Positions 10,306 to 22,790 of a stretch of DNA of 64,000 nucleotides are shown here, one piece after another. Numbering within the stretch: position 1 is the stretch's first letter; every line of letters starts with the position of its first letter. Position numbers and translations under genes: made by a program. The DNA is taken from the NCBI GenBank assembly GCA_012845835.1, contig JABAKD010000008.1, positions 735,558 through 799,557 on the forward strand, in the 5' to 3' direction. Below the pieces are notes generated by a model. The model worked only from the letters and a program-made list of their open reading frames with translations, was not told where the DNA came from and searched no databases. The stretch is from Undaria pinnatifida (taxonomy: Eukaryota > Sar > Phaeophyceae > Laminariales > Alariaceae).

Positions 10306-11340
10306 ACAGAACACCGCGTGATGGGTGGTGTCAAAAATCGACCCCGTTTGAAAAACGTTTTTTGAAGAGTTGCAAACTCCGGTTTAAAAAAATCAAAACT
10401 ACTTGAAATTAGTGTGCAATATTTTTCCGGTGATAATTTTGGGAGTTGAGAGGCAAGATGAGAGGTGAGGCGGCGAGATGTCTTCTTGCTGTGTTATTTT
10501 CCATCTCGCTTCTGTTTTTTTGTGGTCTAATTCCAAGTGTTTTACGCCCATATCGAGAGTGCAGTGCTAAAAGGGCTACTTGAGAAGTATTGAATAGTTT
10601 TTCGTACCGGGTATTAATTATTAGTTGATGAGCATGATGATGGCAAGCATGTCATATCATACAAGAGGTGAAATAATAGCTTCGCGTTTTCTGTACTTTA
10701 TCCTATATGCATATTTACATGCCTCGCACTGGCGGCGTGCTCGGTGCTCGCACATACACGCATATCCGGACAGACACTGCACGTAGCACGTACTCTTCTT
10801 TTTCCCGTTGTTCCGTTGTTCCCTGGCATATATTCATCCAGTCAGTGAATACGAAGCTCTGCGAGTACGCTCTACATCCGCTCTAACTCACGAGCATTCT
10901 TCTTTGTTTTTGCCGTTTATCAATCAGGTCCGGCGTCTCTTACAAAGGTACTCGTAAACTGATCATGTTAATAGTAGCCCATAGTTCCAAGCTTGAGGAG
11001 CTCAACCGGAAAAAAAAAGGTATGGGCCCAAAAAGAGTACCCCCCTCCCCTCCCGATTTTGGTACAGCACGGCAATCGCCTATTATTGTATACTCTCTGT
11101 GATACCAGATATGGCCTGTCGCGCACGTTGGACTCAAAGCTGCTGCCCTTTACTCGTCCCCTCACCGCGTCGACTTCCTGTGGTGGTCTGTACCAGGTAA
11201 TACTAAGTACTGTACTAGAATACAAAAGCCACGCGTCAGCGGTCTGCAACGCATTATGTCGGTATAGCTAGTTATAACCCCTCCCGCCCCCCTTTTGATC
11301 AAAATCAGGCCCCCACGTCCTTAGAAACTCCGCCCTCCCC
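10306..11340. other. Region without a supported gene
   Basis: AT-rich to mixed sequence with no convincing frame. The plus-strand stretch near 10,532 (CCAAGTGTTTTACGCCCATATCG) is related to one near 47,222, so part is dispersed repeat. Confidence 0.4.
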
Positions 11341-11660
11341 TCACCGGATATTGGACTTACAGGATTCCCTTGATAAACTGATGCATTTGCTTCCACATCT
11401 GTCAGATTTTGTCCCCCTCAGAAACGGGTTTTATAGTTTCCGCGCACAGACTGCCTAACATCACCATGTTGACCCTGATAGCTACACTGTAGTTGCAAGG
11501 GGAGTCGCCGACCTATATCCTTAATGAGGACACAAAACCCGTGATACGCGCGATCGGAGTATCACACACAGCTTGCAAAGATGAGTTTCGACAAAATATT
11601 CGATCTCACAGCTGGATGGAGTGTATTTTAATTTTTATAATAATAGTCTATATTTTATCC
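11341..11660 (+). mobile_element. FB-family repeat copy, terminus to the right
   Basis: Carries the family's ordered landmarks: CTTGATAAACTGATGCATTT, CAGATTTTGTCCCCCTCAG, AAACGGGTTTTATAGTTTCC, the TGTTGACCCTGATAGCTACA block, GGGGAGTCGCCGACC, CGCGCGATCGGAGTATCACA, and the terminus CTCACAGCTGGATGGAGTGT followed by ATTTT. Open frames within it are by-products. No transposase is seen, so if mobile it is non-autonomous. Confidence 0.7.
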
Positions 11661-12032
11661 TCCGGCGGATGGGGAAAAATAGAGTTTTAGCTCACCACAC
11701 TATAAAGTCTAATACTGAAAGTACCGCCTATAATACTAGCGCTACTACTACTACTGCTGTTCGTACGATTTAATAAAAACGGTGTAACGATGTCAGCTGT
11801 GAGCCCGACGACTTAGGGTCGATACTGCTGTACTCATCTTTGCAAGAGCTGCGTACTAAATTGATCGCCGATTTGTTCGCGTGCTCTTGATATTAATACT
11901 AATAATAATGTAACACTACCTCCTCTACTCTAGGTAACCTGGTAGTTCGCGCCGTTTCGTGACATGGAAACCTCACAACGCCGACATTGTCGCGAGTCGT
12001 GATGTTTGATGATAATCAAGATTATTTTATTA

Positions 12033-12735
12033 AAAAAAAAATACACTCCAGCTGTGAGATCGAAGATTTTGTCGAAACTCATCTTTGCAAGCTGTGTGTG
12101 GTACTCCGATCGCGCGTTGTACTGGGTGTGTGTCCTCATTAACTTTTATACAGAAGACGTATAACCTAAATGTACGATTCGTGACACAACTGTCAACTCG
12201 CCGCCGAGTCCATGGACGTTTCGTCGTCAAAAAAATGCCACGATTCGTGATGTAAAAAGGACCAGTTCACAAGCACCATAATACCTGGTATAGTCTAGAC
12301 TTATATAAATCTACCAGAGTAGTAAACACTACCTGGTACCAGCCAGCTGATATCATCTCGTTATCCTTCTAGCCATCCATGCCGTAGCTCCAACTCATTC
12401 TCAGCCCTCCTTCCCCCCCCCCCCTTTTTTTGTTCCCCGCCCAGTTTGTTCAAACGCCCCACTTACAACCGAATAAACACTTTTACGCAATTGATATCAC
12501 ACCATTATCTTTCTAGCCATCCATGACGTAGCTTTCATTCATCCCCCCTCCCCCCCTCCAACACCCCCTCCTTCCCCACACCCCGCACGATCGCCTAGAC
12601 CCAGCACCGCGCGTATAGCAAGCCCCTGCATATATTATGATTAATACGCGCGATCGGAGTATCACACATAATGTTGCCAAGATGATTTTCGACCAAATCC
12701 TTGATCTCCTAGCTGGAGTGTATTTTAATATTATA
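12033..12735. mobile_element. FB-family element with inverted termini, about 700 bp
   Basis: The left end reads AAATACACTCCAGCTGTGAG and continues through TCATCTTTGCAAGCTGTGTG to GATCGCGCG. The right end is the inverted counterpart, from GCGCGATCGGAGTATCACAC at about 12,650 to AGCTGGAGTGTATTTT at about 12,727. The outward-facing termini of about 90 bp make this a small TIR or foldback unit. Target duplications were not identified. Confidence 0.6.
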
Positions 12736-14137
12736 TGTGACCTAAACCTCCTTAAAACCCTTTCCCCCCCCCCCTCCCCTTTTTTTCCTTGCCCTCTCTT
12801 GCTCAAACGCTCCACCTAATATCGAAATCCGCTAAAGTAATAAACAATTCCACGCCCTGGATATCACGTCATTATCTTTTTCGAGCCGTCCATGCCGCTG
12901 CTGCAATTCCCAACCCCTCCCCGCCCCCAACGCCCCCTCCTTCTCCACCACCACCCGCCCCATCGCCTCGACCTAGCACCACGCGTATAGCAAACCCCTA
13001 CATCTATGCGACTTAAAGCCCTCCCCCCCCGCCCCCCACTTTCCCCCCCCCTCCCCACAAGAAGGATTTATAGTTTCCACGCACAAATTGAGCTGCCCCA
13101 CCTGTCCCTCCCCCCCTTCCCTCCCTCCCGCTCCCCTATCGATCAAAATCAGCCCCCCACGCCCTTAAAAACTCCGCCCTCCCCTCACCGGTTATTCGAC
13201 TTACAGTATTCACTTGATAAACTGATGCATTTCTTTCCACAGCTGTCAGATTTTCTCCCCCTCAGAAACGGGTTTTATAGTTTCCGCGCACAGACTGACT
13301 AACATCACCCTGTTGACCCTGATAGCTACACTGTAGTTGCGAGGGGAGTCGCCGACCTATATCCTTAATGAGGACACACAACCCGTAATACGCGCGATCG
13401 GAGTATCACACACAGCTTGCAAATATGAGTTTCGACAACATATTCGATCTCACAGCTGGCGTGTATTTTAATTTTTATAATATAAAAAACCCACCTCCTC
13501 GAACGCTCCGCCCTCGCCTCACTGGTTGCACGACTACAGGATATACATGATAAACTGGTGCATTCTTTCCAAAACCGTCAGATTTACCCCTTATAGTTTC
13601 CACGAACAGATTGAGCTGCCCCGCCCGTCCCGCCCCCCCCCATGATAAACTGGTGCATTCTTTCCAAAACCGTCAGATTTATCCCCTTAAAGGATTTATA
13701 GTTTCCACGCACAGATTGAGCTACCCCGCCCGTCCCACGCCCCCCCCTACCCCGCCCGTCCCACGCCCCCCCCCCCCTCCCCGCGTTCCCTCTTGATCAA
13801 ACCCAGGCCCCCACGTCCTTAAAAACTCCGCCCTTCCCTCACCGGTTATTCGACATACAGGATTCACTTGATAAACTGAGGCATTTCCTTCCACAGCTGT
13901 CAGATTTTGTCTTCCTCATAAACGGGTTTTATAGTTTCCGCGAACAGACTGACTAACATCACCCTGTTGAGCCTGGTACAAGCTACACTGTAGTTGCAAG
14001 GGGAGTCGCCGACCTATATCGTTAATGAGAACACACAACCCGTATTATGCACGATCGGAGTATCACACACAGCTTGAAAAGATGAGTTTCGACAAAACCT
14101 TCGATCTCACACAGCTGGAGTGTATTTTTATTTTTAT
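12736..14137 (+). mobile_element. FB-family repeats, C-rich body and two termini
   Basis: Runs of C-rich sequence alternate with family landmarks: the block CACGTCATTATCTTTTTCGAGCC, the block ACCTAGCACCACGCGTATAGC, the ACTCCGCCCTCCCCTCACCGG block, and AAACGGGTTTTATAGTTTCC twice. Two termini occur, ending near 13,475 and 14,137. The order suggests one complete copy followed by a partial one, or an internally duplicated element. Confidence 0.6.
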
Positions 14138-14310
14138 ACGTCATAAAAATAAAAATACACTCCAGCTGTGAGATCGAAGATTTTGTTATAAAAGTGAAAA
14201 TACAATCCAGCTGTGAGATCGAAGATTTTGTCGAAACTCACCTTTGCAAGCTGTGTGTAATACAGTACAGCAGTACTCCGATCGCGCGTATTAGTAGGTG
14301 TGTGTCCTCA
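14098..14310. repeat. Tail-to-tail palindrome of FB termini
   Basis: The plus-strand terminus GATCTCACACAGCTGGAGTG is followed about 10 bp later by its inverse, CACTCCAGCTGTGAGATCGA. A second minus-strand terminus starts at about 14,195. The junction could form a large hairpin. Confidence 0.75.
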
Positions 14311-15980
14311 ATATACATGGTACAAGCTTCCCCTTCGGGATGCGGGTAACGTCAAATCCCGGGGGCGTCGCAAGGCGAAAACGGAGACACCGGTAACGCA
14401 CGTCTATTATACGTACATAAAAATGTTTTCACCTCTAATGGTGTTACGCGTTCCAACAAAGATAAACCCCACTCACTGCTCTTCTTAGAGGAAACGTGTG
14501 GCATGAGCTAGTGCATTGCTCCAAAGAAAGAGCTACTGCTGCTGTGCTGCTGCTGAGGTTAGTTGAGTGGCAGGCCATTTTTTACGAACAAAACAACGAA
14601 GAGCAAAAAATTGTAAAAAATTATCAAACTATCAAATTTTGAAAAAAAAAATTGGGGTGTTTCAAGTGACCTGCTCGTCTCAGGGAGGCGGAACGCAATC
14701 CCGTGCCAAATAGAGCCAGCGAAGCGACGTTTAATGCGCCGAGCACCGCCACGGAGCTCGGCCGAGATCCAGACATGCTTCATAATGTACGCATGGCAGG
14801 CTAGTTTGCCCCGCGGTCGAAAGTGCGAGAAAAAACACTCGGCCGCCGGAGAGCAGCGAGTAAAAAAAAAACGAGGATAATATTTTACATATAAATATAT
14901 CACAGTAGTACGAAGGCCACCAGACAATCACCGTGTGTGAGCTTTATTCCGCTCAGACCCAACTGAGTAAGGGCTGCTCCCACGTTTACAGCGACTGTTG
15001 CATCCATCCCTAGGAACCCTGGTGGTGTGGGCGTCGGATTGGACTCGTTTACTCACGCTTTTACCCTTCCCCCGTGGGACAAATCCGCGCACGTCGGGAC
15101 CACGCTTTTCTGCCCTCCTGAGCCGAAACGGCTGCGCTACGAGTGCTGGTTCGGACGATAACCCTCCATGTATCCACTGACCCGCCCATTCTGCGCCCTG
15201 TCATTTCCTGGAAACTTAATCGCCCGGGAACCGTTGCCTCGCCGGCCCCCGTTCTGAGCGCAATGACGACACCCCGTCGTTCCTGCACCGACCGCCGCGT
15301 TCCCGAACACAGTTGCGTTCGAACAAGTACCCCCCCGCCGTCCTCGTTCCCCTTGGTTTGAAAAATATTAGTTTTGCGTCTTTTCACGAATGTCTTGTTA
15401 GTTGGACAGAGTTCGAACTCAGACGGATGCGTATCGAACTTCGACCCTCAGACGATGCCTGTTTTGTCTCATGCAGCTTCGTCTTTCCGCGAGATCAACT
15501 GTGCTCTATCGACGGTTTCGATTTAGCCCACGGCTCCGCGCCTTGCCGCCTGCGCCTTCTTGAACGTTCCCGCTTTTCCTTTTCCTCCGGGGGTTAAAGC
15601 TTGATCTCGACGCGCGGCCGGCGTTCCGCAGCCCGCCGTCGGCCATGATTTCGACCAGCTGGATTCTACGTGCCCCCGCGTTCCCACCGACTAGCTACCG
15701 CTGCTCGGCGTGCGATGCCCTGAGCGATAGCACCCTTGACCTGTTTGTTATACGCTCACCCGCCCAGTCGACACAATCCTGATCGTACCGATTTAGTCTG
15801 ATTCCTCCGCGACGGAGCTTTGTTCGCCCTTGCTGGGTGTACCTTGTCCGGAAGGAAGCTTCCTCCCGCCCCGACTGCCTGCATTGAGGTGCCTTATTCG
15901 GCCAGAACCCGGTTAGTACGAACCCGTCGATCCTCGTTCGGGAAGCAATCTATTTCTAAGAATCCGTCGATCCTTTTGGC
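14311..15980. other. Region without a supported gene
   Basis: A minus-strand open frame at 14,559-14,927 includes KHVWISAELRGGARRIKRRF, which looks protein-like but matches no family I know. From about 15,000 the composition becomes GC-rich with overlapping frames on both strands. This may be the upstream part of the decayed Ty3 copy that follows, but I cannot align it. Confidence 0.35.
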
Positions 15981-15984
15981 ACAC

Positions 15985-16870
15985 CGACTTGGCCATGGGA
16001 CCAACGCACCGAACGCGCATGCCATACCGCCATTCGATACCGTGTCCCGACAGGCAGCCCCTCGGCATTACCCAACGACTTGTTCGTACACATGCCGCTT
16101 CACCAACGGCCCTTGCTGTCGGGTGCCCAGGACCTGGCCGATAAAGGGCGCCTCTAGGCATCGATGGAATTATTCTACAGGTACCCCTCCCCCCCCCTCT
16201 CCCCCATTTCGATTCACCCTGGCAAGCCCGGCAGGCGCCTGGGCTACCTTTCGGACGTCAAGCCCACATGAATTTACGTTTTGCTGCAGTAACGTAAACG
16301 TGAAAGATGTAGATCTTCCACGCCAGCACGTGCTTGGCTTTTTGATTCCTGCGTACGTGATTCACTTTGTTCTCAAGCAGTTAGTTCCTACGTCATGGGT
16401 GGACTTGGAAAAGGGTTACACTTTGGCATCGCTCGCCCATGCTCGAACGCTAGTACTGCTTTGTCGGCATTGGCCCCTTTTCGCGACGGGGGCTTCGCCG
16501 AGTTTTGTGCAAGTTTCAAGCGCAAACAGTCTATATAACATCGATAGCGAACTGGACCATTCTGTCGTTTCCTCTGCCGTCCCGACCTGGATTGCGGTCG
16601 ATTATTTATACCCATTCCCGGCTTCGCCGGCGGGGAAAGCCTATAATATCTCCATTACACGGACCGTTTCAGCCAGTTTGCCGATCTTTACGCCGTTTCC
16701 GACAAACCTACCGCCGAAGGGACCGCTGATATCCTTGGCAGTAAACACACCCCTTGTTGGCGGGTGTCCGGTCAGCCTGCTCTCCGGCAACATACTTCAA
16801 TAATTAATGGCTCTGCCTCACGCTGTTGTTCGCCGAGCACACGCCGCGCACGGCATGCGTCTATGTGAAT
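15985..16870 (+). pseudogene. Decayed Ty3/gypsy-type integrase, first half (E1)
   Basis: Read across frames, this follows the pre-integrase and integrase order of E3. RTERACHTAIRYRVPTGSPS corresponds to E3's REQHAEPTCHAMMRYVSIG; GAQDLADKGRL corresponds to IQELAGKGRL. Near 16,656-16,800, TDRFSQFADLYAVS and TAEGTADIL correspond to the segment after the first catalytic Asp. Several indels break the frame, so the 327-codon open frame at 15,820-16,803 is not a real protein, although part of it (VDYLYPFPASPAGKAYNI) also follows the integrase. The similarity stops around 16,870. Confidence 0.65.
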
Positions 16871-16957
16871 TGCGACAAGCTTCGCTTCGATACGAGTTAC
16901 GGTAGTGGTTAATGTTTCTTCAACACCTTTTTTGCCGAGGCTCCTCACCCGAATAGA

Positions 16958-17190
16958 ATACAACACAACACAATACACTACACTACACTACACTACACTA
17001 TACTACACTACACTACACTACACTACACTATCTCAGCACAATACACAATACCTCTCATACTTCGCACAATATAATACCTCAAACACGACACTACCTCGCA
17101 CAATACCTCGCACAATACACTACCTCGCACAATACCTCTCACAATACCTCGCACGATACCCCGCACAATACCTCTGATAAATCACTCTCA
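16958..17190. repeat. ACTAC microsatellite passing into a 12-bp minisatellite
   Basis: ACTACACTACACTAC repeats to about 17,032. Units of CCTCGCACAATA and close variants then run from about 17,090 to 17,185. Confidence 0.85.
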
Positions 17191-18204
17191 CAAAACCTGA
17201 CATCAAGAAGAGAGTGTACAGTAGATATGATCTACAGCCGATGACCCGGGCTTCCGGGTAACCCTGCTCTCTCGGTACTTTTTCGTCATGTTAGTCGTGC
17301 CGCTATTTTGACAGGCTGCGTTTAGACCCTCTGCTGGTTTACGCCTTAGCAGATAGCGGGTGTACCACCTTAGTGTTTCATCTGCAATAGCTTGCGATTG
17401 TACCCAGATTCGTCGTCCCCAGTTTTCCACGAAGGTCTACACCTCGACGTTTGGGTGCTGCAGTGCTCCAAGCTGCTCCAACTTGCTCCAACTTGCTCCA
17501 ACTTGGTAGAAATTCGGAAGCCACAAAATTAGACCAAAAAAACAACCCCCAGCTGTACGTTGGCATCTCATTCGCGGATAGCTACAGTTCCCAACAAGCA
17601 AGCACAGCCCACAAAATCGAATCCCGCTCCTTGTGAGGTTCGTGAGGACATCAGGTCCACCAGAAAGCAGCCACAAACGACTCGTGACGAGTTTTCGTGA
17701 ACTCGAAGTTTCCAGCAAGTAGTACCAAAAACTCGCAATATCGCGCAATTTGCTATTTTCGCGCACCAACCCGTAGCACTTTCCCCAATAAATAATGGGT
17801 TTTCGCGGATGGTGAGAGCTATTGGTCTAGTCTAGCCTAGCCTAACCGAAAAAGTGCTGGCATAATTCTGTGGGATCGTTGTCAAGTATTGGGCTAGAAA
17901 CAGGCCCCAAAAGGCTTAAACGCCTTCGTATAGTCTATTGTGCCAGGTACATGTCACCAGCAATTTTCTGAACCCGAGTCAAAAGGATATCGCCTGCGAG
18001 CCCCTTTCTCCGTTTCCACGTGGCTCGTATTTGTTGGCGAAACTCGTACTTGCGCCTAGTTGGCAACATTTTCCTTAGGGTTCCTCGGTGGCCTTAACTC
18101 GACGGACGATCCCATGGCGTACTGTAGGTATAATACAACGAGCATTGCTGTAAAACACTAATACACTAACGCTATTCCAGCGATATAAGGTAGCTTCTCA
18201 TCTG

Positions 18205-19140
18205 TCAGTAATGCCGTGATCCTGCTAGTAAACGCCCCCCAGGGCGTTAGGGCTGTGCAAACGTAAAACGGTGCCCCGAGGCAATTTAGTTTGTGGCCGG
18301 GTCGTGACTTTGAGAAGAAAACGCCCGCCGGGACGATGCAAAAAAACAAGAAAAAACACACACACCCTTCACCCCTCACACAGACAGCATGAGCACAGCA
18401 GCAGGTGTTGGTCATGTCACAACCCAGGTGCACCGTCAAGAAACCCACAACCGACAAAAGCACTGACTATCACTCAAACTCTTGGGGAAGCTTGCGTCGT
18501 CCTGGTAAAACGGTGCGCACGAGGGAGGGTGCATCGATGCCCGCTCCCGGGCCTGCTGCACGGGTGGTACAGCGCGGGTCACTCCCTCGCGTTTACCCTC
18601 CGAGCTATGACTGAATGTTTGCATCCTCGATATATTCTGGGCCTCGCCGTATCTGGTCCTTAGCGAGGCCATCATCACCGCGCACACATCAGCGCGTGGC
18701 GCTGATGTACACGCCACGCTCTGATACATAATAGCGCGGTACTCGTTCGAGTGGCTGGGTGATCATTTATGTTGAAAGGCAGAACGCCAATTGTTTTTTG
18801 ATCATCTGTTCCCGTTTATTTTTTGTCTGTTTTACTGCTGCCCAAACTATAAAGTCTATACCTACCCACATGCCAGGTTTTCCTATGGCAAGATCTCCCC
18901 CCCCGTGCTATCTTCGGAAATAACTCCATTTCCTACACTCACAACTTACCCGGTCGGCCCCGGGGCGCTTACCCCCATACTTTGAACGGGGGGGCGTTTA
19001 CTGTGTGGACGAGGTGTTTTTCGCATCCTTGTTTTAAGAGGGGGCGTTTACTCAGGATTATGCTCGTTTTAGTTGAAAAAAAAAAGAAAAAAAGCGCTCC
19101 GGGGCGTTTACTCCGGGCGTGGCGTAATGCTAGTAACAGT
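18205..19140. repeat. Unit bounded by inverted GGGGCGTTTACT motifs
   Basis: The left boundary holds AGTAAACGCCCC at 18,227. The right side holds GGGGCGTTTACT at 18,991, 19,039 and 19,101, plus a variant at 18,962. Outside the motif the two ends also resemble each other in inverse orientation (TAATGCC near 18,210; GCGTAATGC near 19,120). Confidence 0.45.
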
Positions 19141-19149
19141 AACACTACG

Positions 19150-20250
19150 ATACTCTGGCCTAAACGTGCTACCCCAATCGTAGCACTTTTCTGCTATCAA
19201 TACCATCATCCCACTGGCGTCGGTGGCAGGGTCGAGGGGGTGAACCACACCATGTGTCAAAATGCTAGCGCACCGGCGATCGTCAACGAGCACCAAGGTG
19301 ACTGTTGTAGGGCGTCCCCCGCTGTACGTGAAACTCACATAAAAATAACATGCCAACGCCGCCACCGAGTAGCCTCCCGACGAAGTGTGCATGAATCGCG
19401 ATTCCTGTCCCCTGACCGTATGCGGTATTCGCAGTCTTCTGAGCTTCTGCTGCCATCATACTGTCTGCAGAACTCAAATCCGGCCGACGATTGCCAGCGA
19501 CGCCAATTCGTTCTTGTGCGGACAATTCGCGGATGCTTAGCATCCCTCGTGGAATGCCCAATCGGTGCGGTCGAATGTGCTCGGGCAAGCCCCTCTAGAT
19601 CGTCGATGCCGTCCAATTGTATAAGACCGTTTAAGCTTTAGTGCTTGCCCCCTCACCTTTTTGCCCAACCCCAGGTAGTCGTCACGTGTCGATAAGATCT
19701 TCTTCTTTTGACGTGCTAGGCGCAGGCGCTTGTTCTTGCGATTTGGTGTATGGCTGCAAGTTCTTGTCTAACCCGCACGGCAGCGACAGTCTCCCACATC
19801 ACCTATTTGCCGGCCAAAACCCTCTTTCTTGGCCACACAGCTAAAAGATCACCCCCCTGCCCTCCCCCCGTACTCTATCGCCGCCGACGGGGTTTCTTTA
19901 CTTGTCAAGCTAGAAACTTAGCAAAACTTCCGTCCGGTGGCCTTCCCAGGCAGAAATCGCCACCGGCCTCTACAAAAGGCGCTGGCCGTGCCTTCAATGG
20001 CAGGGAACGGACGATAGACCTCGAGCATTCCCGTCGAAATGGACATTGCGTCGGCCCGCCCATCAAACACTGATAGATATGTTTTTCCTCGAGCGATCGA
20101 AATATGTGTTGTGGACCTTGCACACTTGTACCGGAAGTGGACTTCGACCGAAAGGATAGTGGCGCCCAGTCGGCGGGTTCTAGTTTAGCGAATAACAAAG
20201 CCTTTGTCAGGGGACATCAGACGGCCGTGCTTTTCGCAAGAAAGTACTTA
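19150..20250 (+). pseudogene. Decayed Ty3/gypsy-type integrase, second half (E1)
   Basis: Near 19,195-19,310 the reading YHHPTGVGGRVEGVNHTM and IVNEHQGD matches the E-motif region of E3 (SYHPNCNGGVERVNQTM, VVNERQDDWD). EVCMNRD...PLTV and DDCQRRQFVLVRTIRGC match the following segments. Near 19,975-20,060, LYKRRWPCLQWQGTDDRP corresponds to E3's LYKTHRAGLSEPSWEWEMD. The homology fades near 20,250 at the equivalent of the HDTVLPK end. Multiple frameshifts and stops make it non-functional. Confidence 0.65.
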
Positions 20251-20690
20251 CCATGGTAACTTTTTAACCCATGATAGTGCAACGAGAAAAACGCCTCAGC
20301 TCAGGATATGTACATTGCAATGGGCCCTCTCACCATTTTGTTTGGCCCCTGAGGAAACGTTTCACAGACCAGCTTCATACATGCTCAATCCGGCTTCAAT
20401 CTGCAATGTTCCAGTTGTTGTAGCAGTCTACGAGGTGGGTTTAACGACAGGCGACAACACGTGACAAGTACGGTATACGTACTGTTCGACACATTCACAT
20501 TTCGTTATTTGGGTGATGCTTAGAAGCACCAGGCACACGTGCTTCTTCGGGCCAAAGGGTTTCCGCACACAACAGAGGCCTTCTTTTCCGGGAACACTCT
20601 TCCTTAGCTCCAAATACCTGAGACGGGAGCTTTTCGACGGCATGATCTCCGCTCATACAGATAGACCCTCCGTGCGGCATTGATCCGGAC
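20251..20690. other. Region without a supported gene
   Basis: No convincing frame or repeat. It ends where the 115-130 bp tandem array begins. Confidence 0.4.
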
Positions 20691-21215
20691 GATGGCCACA
20701 CACCACAGTAGATCCTGGCCCCACCGCTGCCACATCTCTTCTGCCCGACGCACAACTATCGTCGGCTCAGGGCGGGCATCCCGGTCAAGGCCCAGTAGCA
20801 GCGAGCGCGCGTCCACATGATGCGCCCCCGGCGTCTCGGCACTGCAACACCCCCCCTGCTCGACGCGTGACCATCGTCGACCCAAGGCTAGTTACCAGCG
20901 TGCGCGCCTTTCATATGGTGAATCCTCACGTCCCTTCCCGGTTCCCCGGCGTTGCAATAACCCCCCTTTCTGACGCCAACTAGTGTCAGTCCCAAGGGGG
21001 CATCCCGTTCACGACCGATAACAGCGTGTACGCCTTCCATACGACGGACCTCCCCGTTCCTCCCCGCGCCCCGACGCTGCAACAACTCCCCTGTCTGAGG
21101 CGTAACTATCGTCGGCCCAAGGCGGGCATCACGGGGACGGCTAGCTAACAGCGTGCGCGCCTTCCATATGACGGGTCCTCCCGTGCCTTCTCGGCACCCC
21201 GGCGCAGCAACAGTT
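20690..21215 (-). repeat. Tandem array, units of about 115-130 bp
   Basis: Four to five diverged units share CTATCGTCGGCCCAAGGCGG, GCGTGCGCGCCTTCCATATG and CCGGCGTTGCAA. On the minus strand the units keep one frame for 146 codons (20,888-21,328) and translate into a period of about 40 residues, with GPTIV, GELLQRRGAGR and RDARLG recurring. A stop separates this from the next frame, so it may be a coding-compatible minisatellite rather than a gene. Confidence 0.6.
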
Positions 21216-21235
21216 GCACGGTAACGGTAGTTTAC

Positions 21236-21290
21236 CGTGGAGTCATCCCACCCCATCCCATCCCATCCCATACCATCCCATGGTAGGTAG
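21236..21290. repeat. CATCC pentamer repeat
   Basis: About eight CATCC/CATCCCA units. Confidence 0.85.
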
Positions 21291-21530
21291 GGGTTGCACT
21301 GTTTGGGTGAACTCAAGATTCCCGTCATGATACCGATAATGATTCTGATGATGATTCTGAAAATGGTTCTGAGAATGATTCTGACGCGTCCAGCTTCTCA
21401 AGTGTGTGTGGAAATCGGATCGGAGAATATGGTAACTTTTCGAGTACAATGGTTGTTTTTAAGGCTAGCGCAAAGAAATGTTGGTCGGGTTGCGCGAACA
21501 AACGTCTTCCTTCGGAGTCATGTTTCGGCT

Positions 21531-21912
<382 letters not shown>

Positions 21913-22790
21913 GATATTCTCATGTTAGGATCTCAGAAATTCTTAGAGTCTGCTGCTCCACCCCTAGCTTGAGATGGCTAGTGTAACATCTACCGATATT
22001 CTCGCAAGGCATGTATTCTACTGTAACTTACATGGGAAGGTGTTCTTGTGTCGTCGTCGTTGTTGTCGTCGTCGTCTTTCGCAGATGGTGTGTCGTGCTT
22101 GCATTAGTGTGGCCTCGTGGATTCGCCATCCCGAGGCGGTTGGGTTTCGCTGTGGGTCGGGGGAATAGGGTCCACACAATAGAAAACACACTGTCTTGCG
22201 CCTCACGGGACCGCACTCGTCGCGGAAAGAGGGCGGCAAGCACAGGGGCAAACGCGGCGCAATTTTACGACAACTTGAATTTGAGTGTCGTTCGGGCGTC
22301 CTCGTCGGACGCACAAGAGCTCCACTTCGCATGGTCAGCGCGGACAGCGCGTCGCCGACGCGGACTACGGCGGGCGTAGGCCGGGCGCGTGTGGGGGGGG
22401 GGGCGGTGCCCGGTTTCGCGACCTGCCGTCCCGGCATTGTGGAGGTAGGCCGGTAGCAGAAAGGTGGCTCGAGGGCAAGAACTTAACGATTTTGCGAGCT
22501 TTTGCGTGCGAATCTTTAATTCAACTCGATCTTGTTCCTCGTGTCAGCGATTTTTTAAACAACCGCCACCGGCACGCGTGTCCCACGTATTTGAGGGCGA
22601 GGTCCGTTTCTGAGAAAAGGAGGTCGGGGTGCTAGGCCCCGATAATATCAGAAGCATGTCAACAGGGGAAGGACGATGAGAGATACGAGGCCAATGGCGA
22701 CAGGCAACCACACGAGAAAACGTCCTAGGAGCACCTAGCAGTTGCGCTGTTGTGCGTTGACGTTGAATAATTTCGTATTTTCGACATGGT
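21913..22790. other. Region without a supported gene
   Basis: GTC repeats at 22,050-22,078 and GC-rich overlapping frames on both strands at 22,196-22,635. No domain or splice structure is evident. The C-runs and G-runs near 22,390 suggest low-complexity origin. Confidence 0.4.

Larger units (their letters stand above)
16870..19150. other. Insertion splitting the E1 integrase relic
   Basis: About 2.3 kb separates the two halves of E1. It contains a CACTA-type microsatellite, a 12-bp minisatellite and an inverted-repeat-bounded unit. CTCCAACTTG is repeated at 17,466-17,506. I see no gene; open frames on both strands (for example minus 17,437-17,769 and plus 18,271-18,663) are unrecognised. 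Confidence 0.45.

Noticed and set aside
11493-11690. Recurring small frame with ILNEDT...IRAIGVSHTACKDEFRQ (also at 34.86 and 38.7 kb)
   Set aside because: Conserved only because it lies in the FB terminus DNA; copies differ in frame and in stops, with no codon bias evident.
15820-16803. 327-codon open frame as an intact gene
   Set aside because: It reads through a frameshifted integrase relic; motifs appear in other frames of the same interval.
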